Shown here piece by piece: positions 1 to 7,327 of a stretch of DNA of 11,369 nucleotides (position 1 is its first letter; each line of letters opens with the position of its first letter). The position numbers and the translations under genes are program-made. Location of the stretch: assembly GCA_021413595.1 (NCBI GenBank), contig JAIOQD010000051.1, positions 1 to 11,369 of the forward strand. Direction: 5' to 3'. The notes below the pieces were generated by a model that was given only the letters and a program-made list of their open reading frames with translations, was not told the origin of the DNA and searched no databases. The stretch comes from Bacteroidota bacterium. GTDB taxonomy: Bacteria; Bacteroidota; Bacteroidia; 2-12-FULL-35-15.

Positions 1-1168
1 CCAATCCATCAGGATAGCTATCGCTATTGCAAAACCAAAGGAAGAATGATAAACCAATCGTTCACCCATAGTTGCACCTAAGTCCATTAAAAAATTGGAG
101 ACTAAAAATAAATGCAACAAATAGAAAGCAAACGCAAATGATAAAATATTACGTTTAAAAAATAAAACAAATGTTGCAGCGATCATTGATAAATGCACCA
201 TTATAGAGGTCCATACCCATCCATTGCTAAAATTTGTATAGGGGATTGTGTTGTAGGAATAATCGCTGGACAGTGGGTTTGGGTAAAACAATAACCGTAA
301 ATAATCATTCAATATTTCAATTTTTGTAGCCCATTTTTCAGGAGTTGTTGCAAACTTAAAGGGATTATTAAGTACATCCGGATTGTCCACTGCACCGCCT
401 TTTCCAACAATTGAAAAACGAATGATCAAATAAATTATAGCAACAAGGAGAAACGGAATGGTGGAGATGATGCTTTCTTTCAAAGTACTGCCTTTAACAA
501 TAAATAATAAATAAAAATGATAATATCTCGTCACGGCTTTTCACATTTGCAACCACTTCGGTGTGTATCGGGTGGATCAAAAAAATCAGACAGGCAATGA
601 ATGCTATAAGTGGATTCTCCTTGAAAATAAAATTTCGTAAAAAATACAAAAGCACCAGTATTGATATAATATAAAACACAACATTTAATACATGCCTTAT
701 AAAGGCGGCATCTTCAGCAGGTTTTTCTTTTTCTTTGGACCCGAAAAGTTCTTGTTCGATAGCGAAAGTAACAACAGAAAGTGGTCTATATCGTCCTCCT
801 GAAAGCTGCTGTTTTGCATGCATTTGCCTGTAAAAACTGTCGTAAGCATCGGTGCTTAAAATTTTTGGAATGCCACGAATGCCGCGTTGTACATAATCAT
901 TTTTTTGAATCACGATACCATCATCCAAAGCATATTCATTTGTAAATGAATTGGAATATAAAATAAAACCAAGTACCACTAAAATTAGAGCCTGAATTTT
1001 AAAACTTCCAAATGCTGAGAATCCCATCCCTTTTGTGGGAAAATGGATTTGGGGTGTTTCATCACTTTTCTCCTGCAATGGAAATGAAATCCTTTGCTTA
1101 CTTTTTTCTGAAGAATGCGTTTTTTTAGGATTCATTTTATATTTTTTAAAATTAAATGCCGCTAACAT
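1..1168 (-). pseudogene. TMTC/DUF1736-type membrane O-glycosyltransferase, frameshifted and cut by window edge
   Basis: The 5' piece (1168-494) encodes 224 residues. It has a hydrophilic tail of about 55 residues, a membrane segment near 57-75, an Asp-Asp pair at 82-83 in NEYALDDGIVIQKN, GRYRPLS at 125-131, and HPIHTEVVANVKSRDEIL at 199-216. These are hallmarks of the TMTC/DUF1736 family of GT-C glycosyltransferases, which use a lipid-linked sugar at the membrane. Translation stops at 494-496. Shifting frame at about 498-518 reopens a reading frame that runs to base 1. It contains FLLVAIIYLIIRF, LSSDYSYNTIPY and GERLVYHSSFGF, the next family motifs. From recall of the family, a further helix pair with an SKE-type motif should lie between the two pieces, so roughly 45-55 residues seem missing. 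A TPR tail would normally follow off the window edge. Met12 (codon 1135-1133) is an alternative start. Either a real pseudogene or an assembly error in the A/T-rich junction could explain this. Confidence 0.8.
1022..1040 (-). repeat. Hairpin within the glycosyltransferase N-terminal tail
   Basis: TCCCA (1022-1026) pairs with TGGGA (1036-1040). Read on the minus strand, the stretch TTCCCACAAAAGGGATGGGA encodes part of FPTKGMGF, residues 43-50, just before the first membrane segment. With small gaps it matches the plus-strand hairpin at 4504-4519, which has the blocks TTCCCA, AAAAGG and TGGGAT in the same order. Confidence 0.4.
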
Positions 1169-1399
1169 TTAGTTTATAAAAATAATGGTTTTGTATGAAT
1201 TGAATGCATTCTTTCTTTTTTTAATCGATGATAAATGAAAACCCAGATGTCGCAGATCGTTATATGATAAGTTATGATTTTTTAAATATATCATTGTAAA
1301 ATTGTGATCGATCTAAGTATTGAAAACCTGATCATGTTTTGTGGTTTCTGCCATTTTTACAACCTTCAATGTAGCGTATTCAGGGATCTGATGGAAGAT

Positions 1400-1429
1400 A
1401 AAAATAATTTTTAAAATAAAATTATTTTT
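1400..1429. repeat. Perfect A/T-only inverted repeat, 12-bp arms
   Basis: The left arm AAAAATAATTTT (1400-1411) is exactly complementary to the right arm AAAATTATTTTT (1418-1429), with a 6-base spacer. It sits 42 bases before the ATG at 1472 and overlaps the candidate -7 promoter element at 1423-1430. It could be an operator or a curved, easily melted promoter segment. Base composition here is so skewed that chance is a real alternative. Confidence 0.5.
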
Positions 1430-1430
1430 G
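1423..1430 (+). promoter_or_regulatory. Candidate Bacteroidota -7 element (TATTTTTG)
   Basis: TATTTTTG matches the Bacteroidota -7 consensus TAnnTTTG exactly and lies 41 bases upstream of the surface-protein start at 1472. No TTG-type -33 element is found at the usual 17-23 base distance, so the assignment is tentative. Confidence 0.35.
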
Positions 1431-1471
1431 CTTATATTAGCCTTTTATTTCAGATTATTAGATCAAAAAAG

Positions 1472-4400
1472 ATGATTTTCAAAAAAGTAATTCTTTTATA
1501 TAGTTTTTTTCTGATCAGTGGTTGCTTGCTAAGGGCACAAAGCATACAACTTTTCACTGAGGATTTTCAATCTGGTGGCACTTCTTTAACACTCAATGGT
1601 TCCGGACCGGGTTCTGGCACAGGTACCAATCAATGGATCATAAATAATCAATATAGTGGTGCTCCTACGTACCCAAATACGATGAGGCAGGACAGCACTT
1701 ATAGTGGGACTATAGGTTCTGCACCTTATAGCAGTTATCTTCATATTCACGATGCTCCATCCTTAATAACTAATTGTAACTATAATCCAGCAAATCAATC
1801 AGATAATTTTGCTTATATAACAAATGGCTTGTGTACATTAGGAATGGATTCTGTTCACTTTAGCTTTTTTTACCTCTCCGAAGGTTCCTCAACTGCCTAT
1901 GGTAAAGTGTATTATAGTGCCAACAATGGACCCTGGATACAAACAGGCCAAAGTCAGTATAACAATAAATATAAATGGAAGTATGAAGATATTACAAGCC
2001 CTGCTTTCAGTAATATAGGTAATCTGCGTTTTGGTTTCAGGTGGGAGAATGACAATGGCCCCTCTCCAAAATCGGTGGCATTTGCTGTTGACGATATAAA
2101 TATTGTAGCAAGTTATGATCTGATTAATCCTGTAACTATTGCTATTGATAGTGTTTCGCCAAGTTCGGTTTGTCAGGGAACTTATCTTACTATTTATTAT
2201 ACTCTATCCGATACCTTATGCAATGGAACCTATAAGATTGAATTGTCTAATTCTTCAGGAAATTTTCCCAGCTCTTTTACCAATTGGGTTACTACTATCT
2301 CTTATCCTCAAACTACAGGAGTGGTGGGTATTCAGCTTCCAAATGCGGCAACTCCCGCTAGTTGTTATAAGATTAGAATTAGCAGAACTGCTCCCGAACC
2401 TTTAGTAACAGGTATTGCAAGCGTTTGCTTTACTATTCTTGATTGCCCTAATGTGATCACAACAATGCAACCCGTAGTTACAATGGATACCAATGCAGTA
2501 TGTATTGGAAGTGCTATTGATATTCCTTTTGCTTCCACAGGTGTTTATACTTTTAATACTTATACAGCTCAACTTTCGGATTCTAACGGAATTTTTCCAA
2601 CTACTCCAGTTGTAGTTGGTACATTTGTTAATTCCGGCACTTACGATCCTTTATTGGGAACACCTCCGGGTTCTGTTTCCGGACAGATACCCATTGTTCC
2701 TCCCGGATGTGATTATTATATTCGTATCGTTTCCAGTAACCCTGTGGCAATTGGAAGCCAGTGGGGCCCTTTTTGTATCGGGGAGTGCGATATTACCACC
2801 AATAATAAAATGGATCTGAATTATTGTGTTGGCGATTGTTCCGTTTCTCCATTTGGCTTAAATTCGTTGATACCTATTGATGTTAATACTTTTGATGATA
2901 CAGCGGTTTATAGTCTCGGGAATTTATTTACAACTCAGTTAATGAGTTCAATGACCTTTGCACAAATAGGAAGCAATGGGATTTTAGGTTCTGTGGCTGC
3001 TATTGACGATACCACATTAAATATTCACATTCCATGTAAAGACAGTTTACCGATAATTGGAGTGCCCATCGGTATGAATTATATGCGAATTGTTGGTACT
3101 AATTCAAGTGAACCTGATAATACTCTTGGAAGCTTGATAAGAGTTACTATAGGCGCTATTCGTTCTACTCCTCAAATAATTAATTCCTATGATTATGGAG
3201 CAGATTATGATTTTACTTTGCCCTATCCTTGGAAACCGATGAAAGATACTTTTTGTTCTGGCGAAACAGTTATGCTATTATTTAATCCGTATAGTTATTC
3301 TGATAACTCAACCTATAAATGGATCTGTAGTGGAATTAACGGAGGAAATCCATTTGTATCACCTTCAGGTGCCAATTCAAACGATCTTTATGTAACATTA
3401 GGCGGCCCTGGAATACTAACATTCAGAGTACAGGAAACAAGTTATGGTTGCGTAGGTGCGTGGTCTCCGATAGATACTGTTGTTGTTCTCGGACCTCCAA
3501 ACGTACTGATTTCAGGTCCGGCTATTGTTTGTCAGGGTGATACCAATTTATTCCAGGTTGCGTTTAGTGATAATACCTATTATACCTGGACTTCAAATAA
3601 CGGAGATACGGTTGGAGATGCGTCAAACAATGATGTTAAAATAAAATTTCAAACAACACCTGGTTCACATACAATTACAATAAATGCAATAAATCAATGC
3701 GGCCAAGCATCAGCCACTAAAAATATTCAGGTTAAAGCTTACCCTACGGTGAATGCGAATAACGATACAATAGTTTGTATCAATGAATCTGTATTATTGA
3801 GTACCCCTGCAGGTTCAGGTTATTCTTATTCGTGGTCAGATGGTATAAGCGCTTTTAGCAGTACTCGAACAGCATCCGTTGCCCCAATCATTACCACCAA
3901 TTATATTGTTACTGTTACCGGAACAGGAGGGTGTATTAAAAGAGATTCTGTAACAGTTCAGATTCAATCTCCTGTTACTGTTACTTATGCTGATAGTATT
4001 TGTCCTAACGGAGATTATTCAATAACGCTAACTGCCGACACTTTAGGAACAGAATATTTATGGAGCAATGGAGGAGCCAGCACTCAACAAATTTCAGTAG
4101 TCGATACAGGTGTATATACTCTTACGGTAAATTTTACCAATGCGGTATGCCCTAAAATAGAAACATTCACTGTAAAGCCGGATGTTTGTCCTGTAGAATT
4201 AACACTTCCCAATGTGTTTTCGCCAAACGGTGATGGCTATAATGATTTTTTCATTCCTATTCCTTTAGGAGAATTCGATATATATGACATTGATAAATTT
4301 GAAATAAAAATTTATAGCCGGTGGGGACAACTCATTTTTGAATCGACAGATTCGTCCTTTAAATGGAACGGAAATAACAAGGGTGGTAAGCCTGTGTCGG

Positions 4401-4486
4401 ATGGTGTTTATTACTATATTGCAGAAATAACATCAAAATCGGATAAGCCAAAATCATTAACTGGGTTCGTCACTTTAACGAGATAA
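1472..4486 (+). CDS. T9SS-secreted multidomain surface protein, type B (CHU_C) C-terminal domain
   Basis: The 1004-residue product opens with a signal peptide. Cleavage is probably between Ala22 and Gln23 (LLRAQS), although LISGC ending at Cys18 could also be a lipobox. Residues about 25-215 resemble a jelly-roll/MAM-like adhesin domain: an EDFQSGG opening, paired aromatic strands, and AFAVDDINI near the end. Three related ~100-residue units follow (about 225-325, 332-438 and 447-560). Next come about four Ig/PKD-like domains (about 590-672, 676-755, 757-830 and 832-901), each with a Cys near its start and a Trp in the core. Residues 908-1004 are a gliding-motility-associated C-terminal domain, with NVFSPNGDGYNDFF, SRWGQLIFE, SDGVYYY and a terminal GFVTLTR. 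Proteins with this domain cross the outer membrane through the type IX system, commonly with a PorP/SprF partner that is not in the window. No enzyme motif is visible, so an adhesive or structural role is inferred. The ATG follows an A-rich stretch without a Shine-Dalgarno sequence. Confidence 0.92.
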   Translation: MIFKKVILLYSFFLISGCLLRAQSIQLFTEDFQSGGTSLTLNGSGPGSGTGTNQWIINNQYSGAPTYPNTMRQDSTYSGTIGSAPYSSYLHIHDAPSLITNCNYNPANQSDNFAYITNGLCTLGMDSVHFSFFYLSEGSSTAYGKVYYSANNGPWIQTGQSQYNNKYKWKYEDITSPAFSNIGNLRFGFRWENDNGPSPKSVAFAVDDINIVASYDLINPVTIAIDSVSPSSVCQGTYLTIYYTLSDTLCNGTYKIELSNSSGNFPSSFTNWVTTISYPQTTGVVGIQLPNAATPASCYKIRISRTAPEPLVTGIASVCFTILDCPNVITTMQPVVTMDTNAVCIGSAIDIPFASTGVYTFNTYTAQLSDSNGIFPTTPVVVGTFVNSGTYDPLLGTPPGSVSGQIPIVPPGCDYYIRIVSSNPVAIGSQWGPFCIGECDITTNNKMDLNYCVGDCSVSPFGLNSLIPIDVNTFDDTAVYSLGNLFTTQLMSSMTFAQIGSNGILGSVAAIDDTTLNIHIPCKDSLPIIGVPIGMNYMRIVGTNSSEPDNTLGSLIRVTIGAIRSTPQIINSYDYGADYDFTLPYPWKPMKDTFCSGETVMLLFNPYSYSDNSTYKWICSGINGGNPFVSPSGANSNDLYVTLGGPGILTFRVQETSYGCVGAWSPIDTVVVLGPPNVLISGPAIVCQGDTNLFQVAFSDNTYYTWTSNNGDTVGDASNNDVKIKFQTTPGSHTITINAINQCGQASATKNIQVKAYPTVNANNDTIVCINESVLLSTPAGSGYSYSWSDGISAFSSTRTASVAPIITTNYIVTVTGTGGCIKRDSVTVQIQSPVTVTYADSICPNGDYSITLTADTLGTEYLWSNGGASTQQISVVDTGVYTLTVNFTNAVCPKIETFTVKPDVCPVELTLPNVFSPNGDGYNDFFIPIPLGEFDIYDIDKFEIKIYSRWGQLIFESTDSSFKWNGNNKGGKPVSDGVYYYIAEITSKSDKPKSLTGFVTLTR
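2144..3154 (+). repeat. Three tandem ~100-residue domain repeats inside the surface protein
   Basis: Units 1 (residues about 225-325) and 2 (about 332-438) share a clear pattern: VC-x-G at the start, then Y-x(3)-LS-x-S-x-G-x-FP, a Gly-rich bend, and CYKIRI or CDYYIRI followed by FCI or CFT and a final Cys. Unit 3 (about 447-560) keeps the NYMRIVGTNSSEP strand and a leading CVGDC but has diverged elsewhere. The similarity is at protein level; the DNA copies are not near-identical, so this is an old duplication rather than a recent one. Confidence 0.6.
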
Positions 4487-4503
4487 AACGCCTATTCTGA
4501 TAT

Positions 4504-4519
4504 TCCCAAAAAGGTGGGA
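4504..4519. repeat. Short hairpin after the first surface-protein gene
   Basis: TCCCA and TGGGA form perfect 5-bp arms around the loop AAAAGG, 18 bases after the stop codon at 4484-4486. There is no following T-run, so it is a poor intrinsic terminator. Its sequence closely resembles a hairpin on the minus strand at 1022-1040, so it may be one copy of a dispersed palindromic repeat. Confidence 0.4.
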
Positions 4520-4594
4520 TCTCTGACTTATCGCCTTTCTCCCTTCCTTGTTGTGATAAATTCATGAATGGGAACAGACGTAAAAAACGGATAA

Positions 4595-7237
4595 ATGAAA
4601 AAAAAACAAAGAAAAGGACGTACTTACCGTTTCCAAAAAAAATTGAGAGAAATTGGGTGTAGTATTTTGTTTCTTGTTTTTTTTAATCATTGCGAAGCAC
4701 AAAACCGAACATTCTCCCAGATACAGCCACAAGTTGTGATGGTGAACGGAACTGACAACTTTAAACTTTCAGGAATCTATTCGTCAAATAATTTTTCTGT
4801 ATCAAGTAACAACCTTTCAACAGATACCGCTACACTACCTTCTGATTTCCCTAATAAAGGAAATCATTATAGCGAAGTAATTGATAAAAGAACACCGACT
4901 TCTAGAACTTTTGAAGATAACAAAGGGGGGATTATCATTAAATATAGTTACAACAATTTGAATTATCTTGACAAAAAAAATAAATTTCAACTTATAAATT
5001 CGAAATTAAAAATTTTTGACTTCAACCCTAGCCTATCTCCAAAAGATAGGGGAGAAAAAGTTCACTGGGCGGCTTTAGAGCAACAATATCCAACTTATCT
5101 TAATAACGATGGTAGCACCGCATTAACCTCTGATGAAAAAAATAAAATCATTTTTAACTTAGGTTGTAAAATCAATGATAGTGAAATAAATTTTTCCGAT
5201 TTCACAGTTGGAGAAGACGGAATGTTCATCAATAATGTAATTGCTGGTGTCGACAAAAAAATCATTTTTAATGAGAATGCGATTGAAACAGATTACATCC
5301 TCCGGCATCCCATTAACCTGGCAAATCAAGATCTCATCATTTCTGAAGAGATTGAATTGCCCGAAGGGTATTACCTTAGTTCTAGCTCATCCTTTAATCC
5401 GCTCTCCAAAGAGGATGGGCAAGTACCCATATCTCATTTGGAGAAAGGATTAAAAGGAGAGGACTTTGTTGTCTACTCATCCAAAGGCATAGAGCAAGCT
5501 AGATTTAAAACTCCAATGTTTTACGATGCAGCAAAATCAGTTGCTTTTGGCAACTACAGTTTGATTCAGGAAGATGTCACATCAAATTGTTCTCCAAAGA
5601 AGAAAGGAGGAGTAAAATATATTCTGCAAATTATCATTCCTGAAAAATGGTTGAATGACCCGGATAGAATTTACCCTATCACAATTGACCCCTTGGTTAC
5701 AGGACCAACTTCTTCCTATCCGGCTTCCTTTATAAATTCCTGTCTTTTGCCAAACTATGCATACGATAGCATTCTTGTAACAATTCCTCCAAAAATAACT
5801 ATCGTAAATTTTTTTGTAAGTGCATGTTATTGGGCAGATGCACCGATGGGTGCTCTGATGAATCGTGGATTCATGTCCCTTTCTACCCCCTGTAATACCA
5901 ATATATATTCTTGCCAAGGAACAACCGCAGATTCATCAGGGCTTTGTTATTTAGTAGGTTCCAATATGTTGCCACCTGCTGATCTAAGCCCATCGTTAGC
6001 ATGTTGTTTTACTCCCTCTTGCTCTTCTCAAACATTTTATTTGAGGTATGGTCTGGCAAGAAACAGTTACGGACCGGGTTGCAATCAGGATTATATCTAT
6101 TATAGTCCATTTAGTGCAGCAACATACAACTCAGTATTCAGCGCATATATTGTCGGAAGAACAGTAGAAACGGCTCAGGCTGAATGGTCTGTTTTTCCAA
6201 CAACAGTTTGTTCTGATAGTTGTACTGTTTTTTTAGAAGTAAATACCAGCTACGGAGTTCCTCCTTACACAATCACGCACCCTTGGGCTACCGGTTCCTC
6301 ACAATATGGCAGTTCTCCGGATGGCTGCACTAGCACAGGGTCGGATACTATTGCATTAACTATTCCGGGATGTCCAACTACCTGCGGTACTACTCCAACA
6401 TTAAGTATCCCGCCACCTTTGATTATTGATGTTTGTGGAGATTCAGTAACAGGCCTTAGTTCGAAATCAATTACTATTAAACCTGTTCCTGTTGCAACAG
6501 CCGGCCCTGTGAGTACTTGTTCGGGGAGCCCTTTTAATATACCTGTTTCGTCCTGTGTAACAGGAAGTACTTTTCAATGGATGGGTAGCAATGGAACCAG
6601 TGGTACTGGTAATATAAATGACAATGTTTTAAACACAGGAACAAGTGCGATCACAATTAATTATTCTGTGATTCCAACAGCAAGTGGGTGCATAGGTCAG
6701 CCAATAAATGTTTCTGCCGAAATTGATACATTACCTGTTATTGATGGTGGTTTAAATGATACTATTGAACCTGGAATCAGCACTCAGTTAAACGCTATTG
6801 GCGGATTAACGTATTCATGGACACCGACAGCAGGCTTAAGCTGTACTGATTGTCCCGATCCATTGGCAACACCTGTATTAACAACTGTTTACTACGTAAC
6901 AGGCACGAATGAATCAGGTTGTTCAAGTGGTGATACGGTTGAAATCTCTGTAACACAAGGAGGTGAGGTATTGTACATCCCTAATTCATTTACTCCAAAC
7001 GACAACAAGTTGAATGATTTATTTTACGCGTATGGTACTTCTATAAGAATATTTGATCTGCAAATTTATGACCGCTGGGGTGAATTGATCTTTCGCACCA
7101 ATGACATAAAACAGGGATGGGATGGGAAATATAAAGGAAAAATGGTGGAGGGAGGAGTTTACGTATATTCTGTGAATTGTGAATGGCTGAGTGGAGTGGC
7201 TGCAAATAGAAATGGAATTGTTACGGTATTAAGATAG
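4595..7237 (+). CDS. T9SS-secreted Cys-rich surface protein, type B (CHU_C-like) C-terminal domain
   Basis: This 880-residue protein has a long basic N-region and a hydrophobic core (about 20-32), with probable cleavage at Ala35/Gln36 (HCEAQNR). Residues about 90-370 end in WLNDPDRIYPITIDPLV (352-368). That motif recurs in the N-terminal modules of large wall-associated and RHS-type surface proteins. Residues about 371-525 form an unrecognised domain with nine cysteines (383, 411, 433, 440, 451, 470, 471, 476, 496). After WSVFPTTVCSDSC (531-543) come a Cys-containing segment and two PKD/Ig-like domains (about 634-712 and 713-787). The C-terminal domain (about 793-880) has PNSFTPND, IYDRWGELIFRT, GGVYVYSV and a final IVTVLR, indicating type IX export. 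Its usual NGDG turn is altered to NDNK. No catalytic signature is seen. The start is fixed because the next Met (residue 49) would remove the signal peptide. It lies 108 bases after the other cargo gene on the same strand. Confidence 0.9.
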   Translation: MKKKQRKGRTYRFQKKLREIGCSILFLVFFNHCEAQNRTFSQIQPQVVMVNGTDNFKLSGIYSSNNFSVSSNNLSTDTATLPSDFPNKGNHYSEVIDKRTPTSRTFEDNKGGIIIKYSYNNLNYLDKKNKFQLINSKLKIFDFNPSLSPKDRGEKVHWAALEQQYPTYLNNDGSTALTSDEKNKIIFNLGCKINDSEINFSDFTVGEDGMFINNVIAGVDKKIIFNENAIETDYILRHPINLANQDLIISEEIELPEGYYLSSSSSFNPLSKEDGQVPISHLEKGLKGEDFVVYSSKGIEQARFKTPMFYDAAKSVAFGNYSLIQEDVTSNCSPKKKGGVKYILQIIIPEKWLNDPDRIYPITIDPLVTGPTSSYPASFINSCLLPNYAYDSILVTIPPKITIVNFFVSACYWADAPMGALMNRGFMSLSTPCNTNIYSCQGTTADSSGLCYLVGSNMLPPADLSPSLACCFTPSCSSQTFYLRYGLARNSYGPGCNQDYIYYSPFSAATYNSVFSAYIVGRTVETAQAEWSVFPTTVCSDSCTVFLEVNTSYGVPPYTITHPWATGSSQYGSSPDGCTSTGSDTIALTIPGCPTTCGTTPTLSIPPPLIIDVCGDSVTGLSSKSITIKPVPVATAGPVSTCSGSPFNIPVSSCVTGSTFQWMGSNGTSGTGNINDNVLNTGTSAITINYSVIPTASGCIGQPINVSAEIDTLPVIDGGLNDTIEPGISTQLNAIGGLTYSWTPTAGLSCTDCPDPLATPVLTTVYYVTGTNESGCSSGDTVEISVTQGGEVLYIPNSFTPNDNKLNDLFYAYGTSIRIFDLQIYDRWGELIFRTNDIKQGWDGKYKGKMVEGGVYVYSVNCEWLSGVAANRNGIVTVLR
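5032..5050. repeat. Palindromic element 1, in frame within the surface-protein gene
   Basis: CCTATC (5032-5037) and GATAGG (5045-5050) form perfect 6-bp arms around the loop TCCAAAA. In frame this gives NPSLSPKDRGEK (residues 144-155), a polar, Pro/Gly-containing stretch placed between the strand-like LKIFDF and VHWAALEQQ. It shares the TCTCCAAA core with the element at 5390-5458. I read it as a small palindromic insertion that kept the reading frame open. Confidence 0.5.
5390..5458. repeat. Palindromic element 2, 69-nt in-frame hairpin within the surface-protein gene
   Basis: The left arm 5390-5410 (TCCTTTAATCC then GCTCTCCAAA) is nearly the reverse complement of the right arm 5437-5458 (TTTGGAGA then AAGGATTAAAAGGA). 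There is one 2-base mismatch and one extra A. Inside, ATGGG (5415-5419) pairs with CCCAT (5426-5430), so almost the whole segment folds as one long imperfect hairpin. It is exactly 23 codons (residues 266-288), runs from SFNPLS to EKGLKG, and interrupts an otherwise strand-like region between LPEGYYLS and FVVYSSKGIE. Confidence 0.65.
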
Positions 7238-7327
7238 GCAATTGAAGCTATGGTACGATTTGTGCATTAGTTCTATGTCTTTTGTTAAAAGCGTCCTTGG
7301 ATTTTATCAATTTTTACTTTTTTTTGT

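Larger units (their letters stand above)
1169..1471. other. Divergent intergenic region, no gene seen
   Basis: These 303 bases separate the minus-strand glycosyltransferase remnant from the plus-strand surface-protein gene, so promoters for both should lie here. I see no convincing small ORF or RNA gene. The stretch is strongly A/T-rich and holds a few GATC-containing palindromes near 1307-1335 that look incidental. The only structured part is the inverted repeat at 1400-1429. Confidence 0.6.

Noticed and set aside
1061..1100. Imperfect inverted repeat GGATTTC to GAAAC/AAATCC in the glycosyltransferase tail
   Set aside because: Pairing needs many gaps, and the base composition makes such matches likely by chance.
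2139..2819. Short plus-strand ORFs in another frame inside the first surface-protein gene
   Set aside because: They are fully contained in a clear long gene, hydrophobic by frame-shift effect, and without a plausible start region.
4504..4519. Intrinsic terminator after the first surface-protein gene
   Set aside because: The stem is only 5 bp and no T-run follows, so it is better listed as a possible repeat.
5582..5917. Minus-strand 111-codon ORF within the second surface-protein gene
   Set aside because: It is antisense to a well-supported coding sequence and shows no domain or signal of its own.
7254..7262. TACGATTTG as a promoter element before the kinase gene
   Set aside because: The spacer inside the element is one base too long and no TTG lies at a suitable upstream distance.
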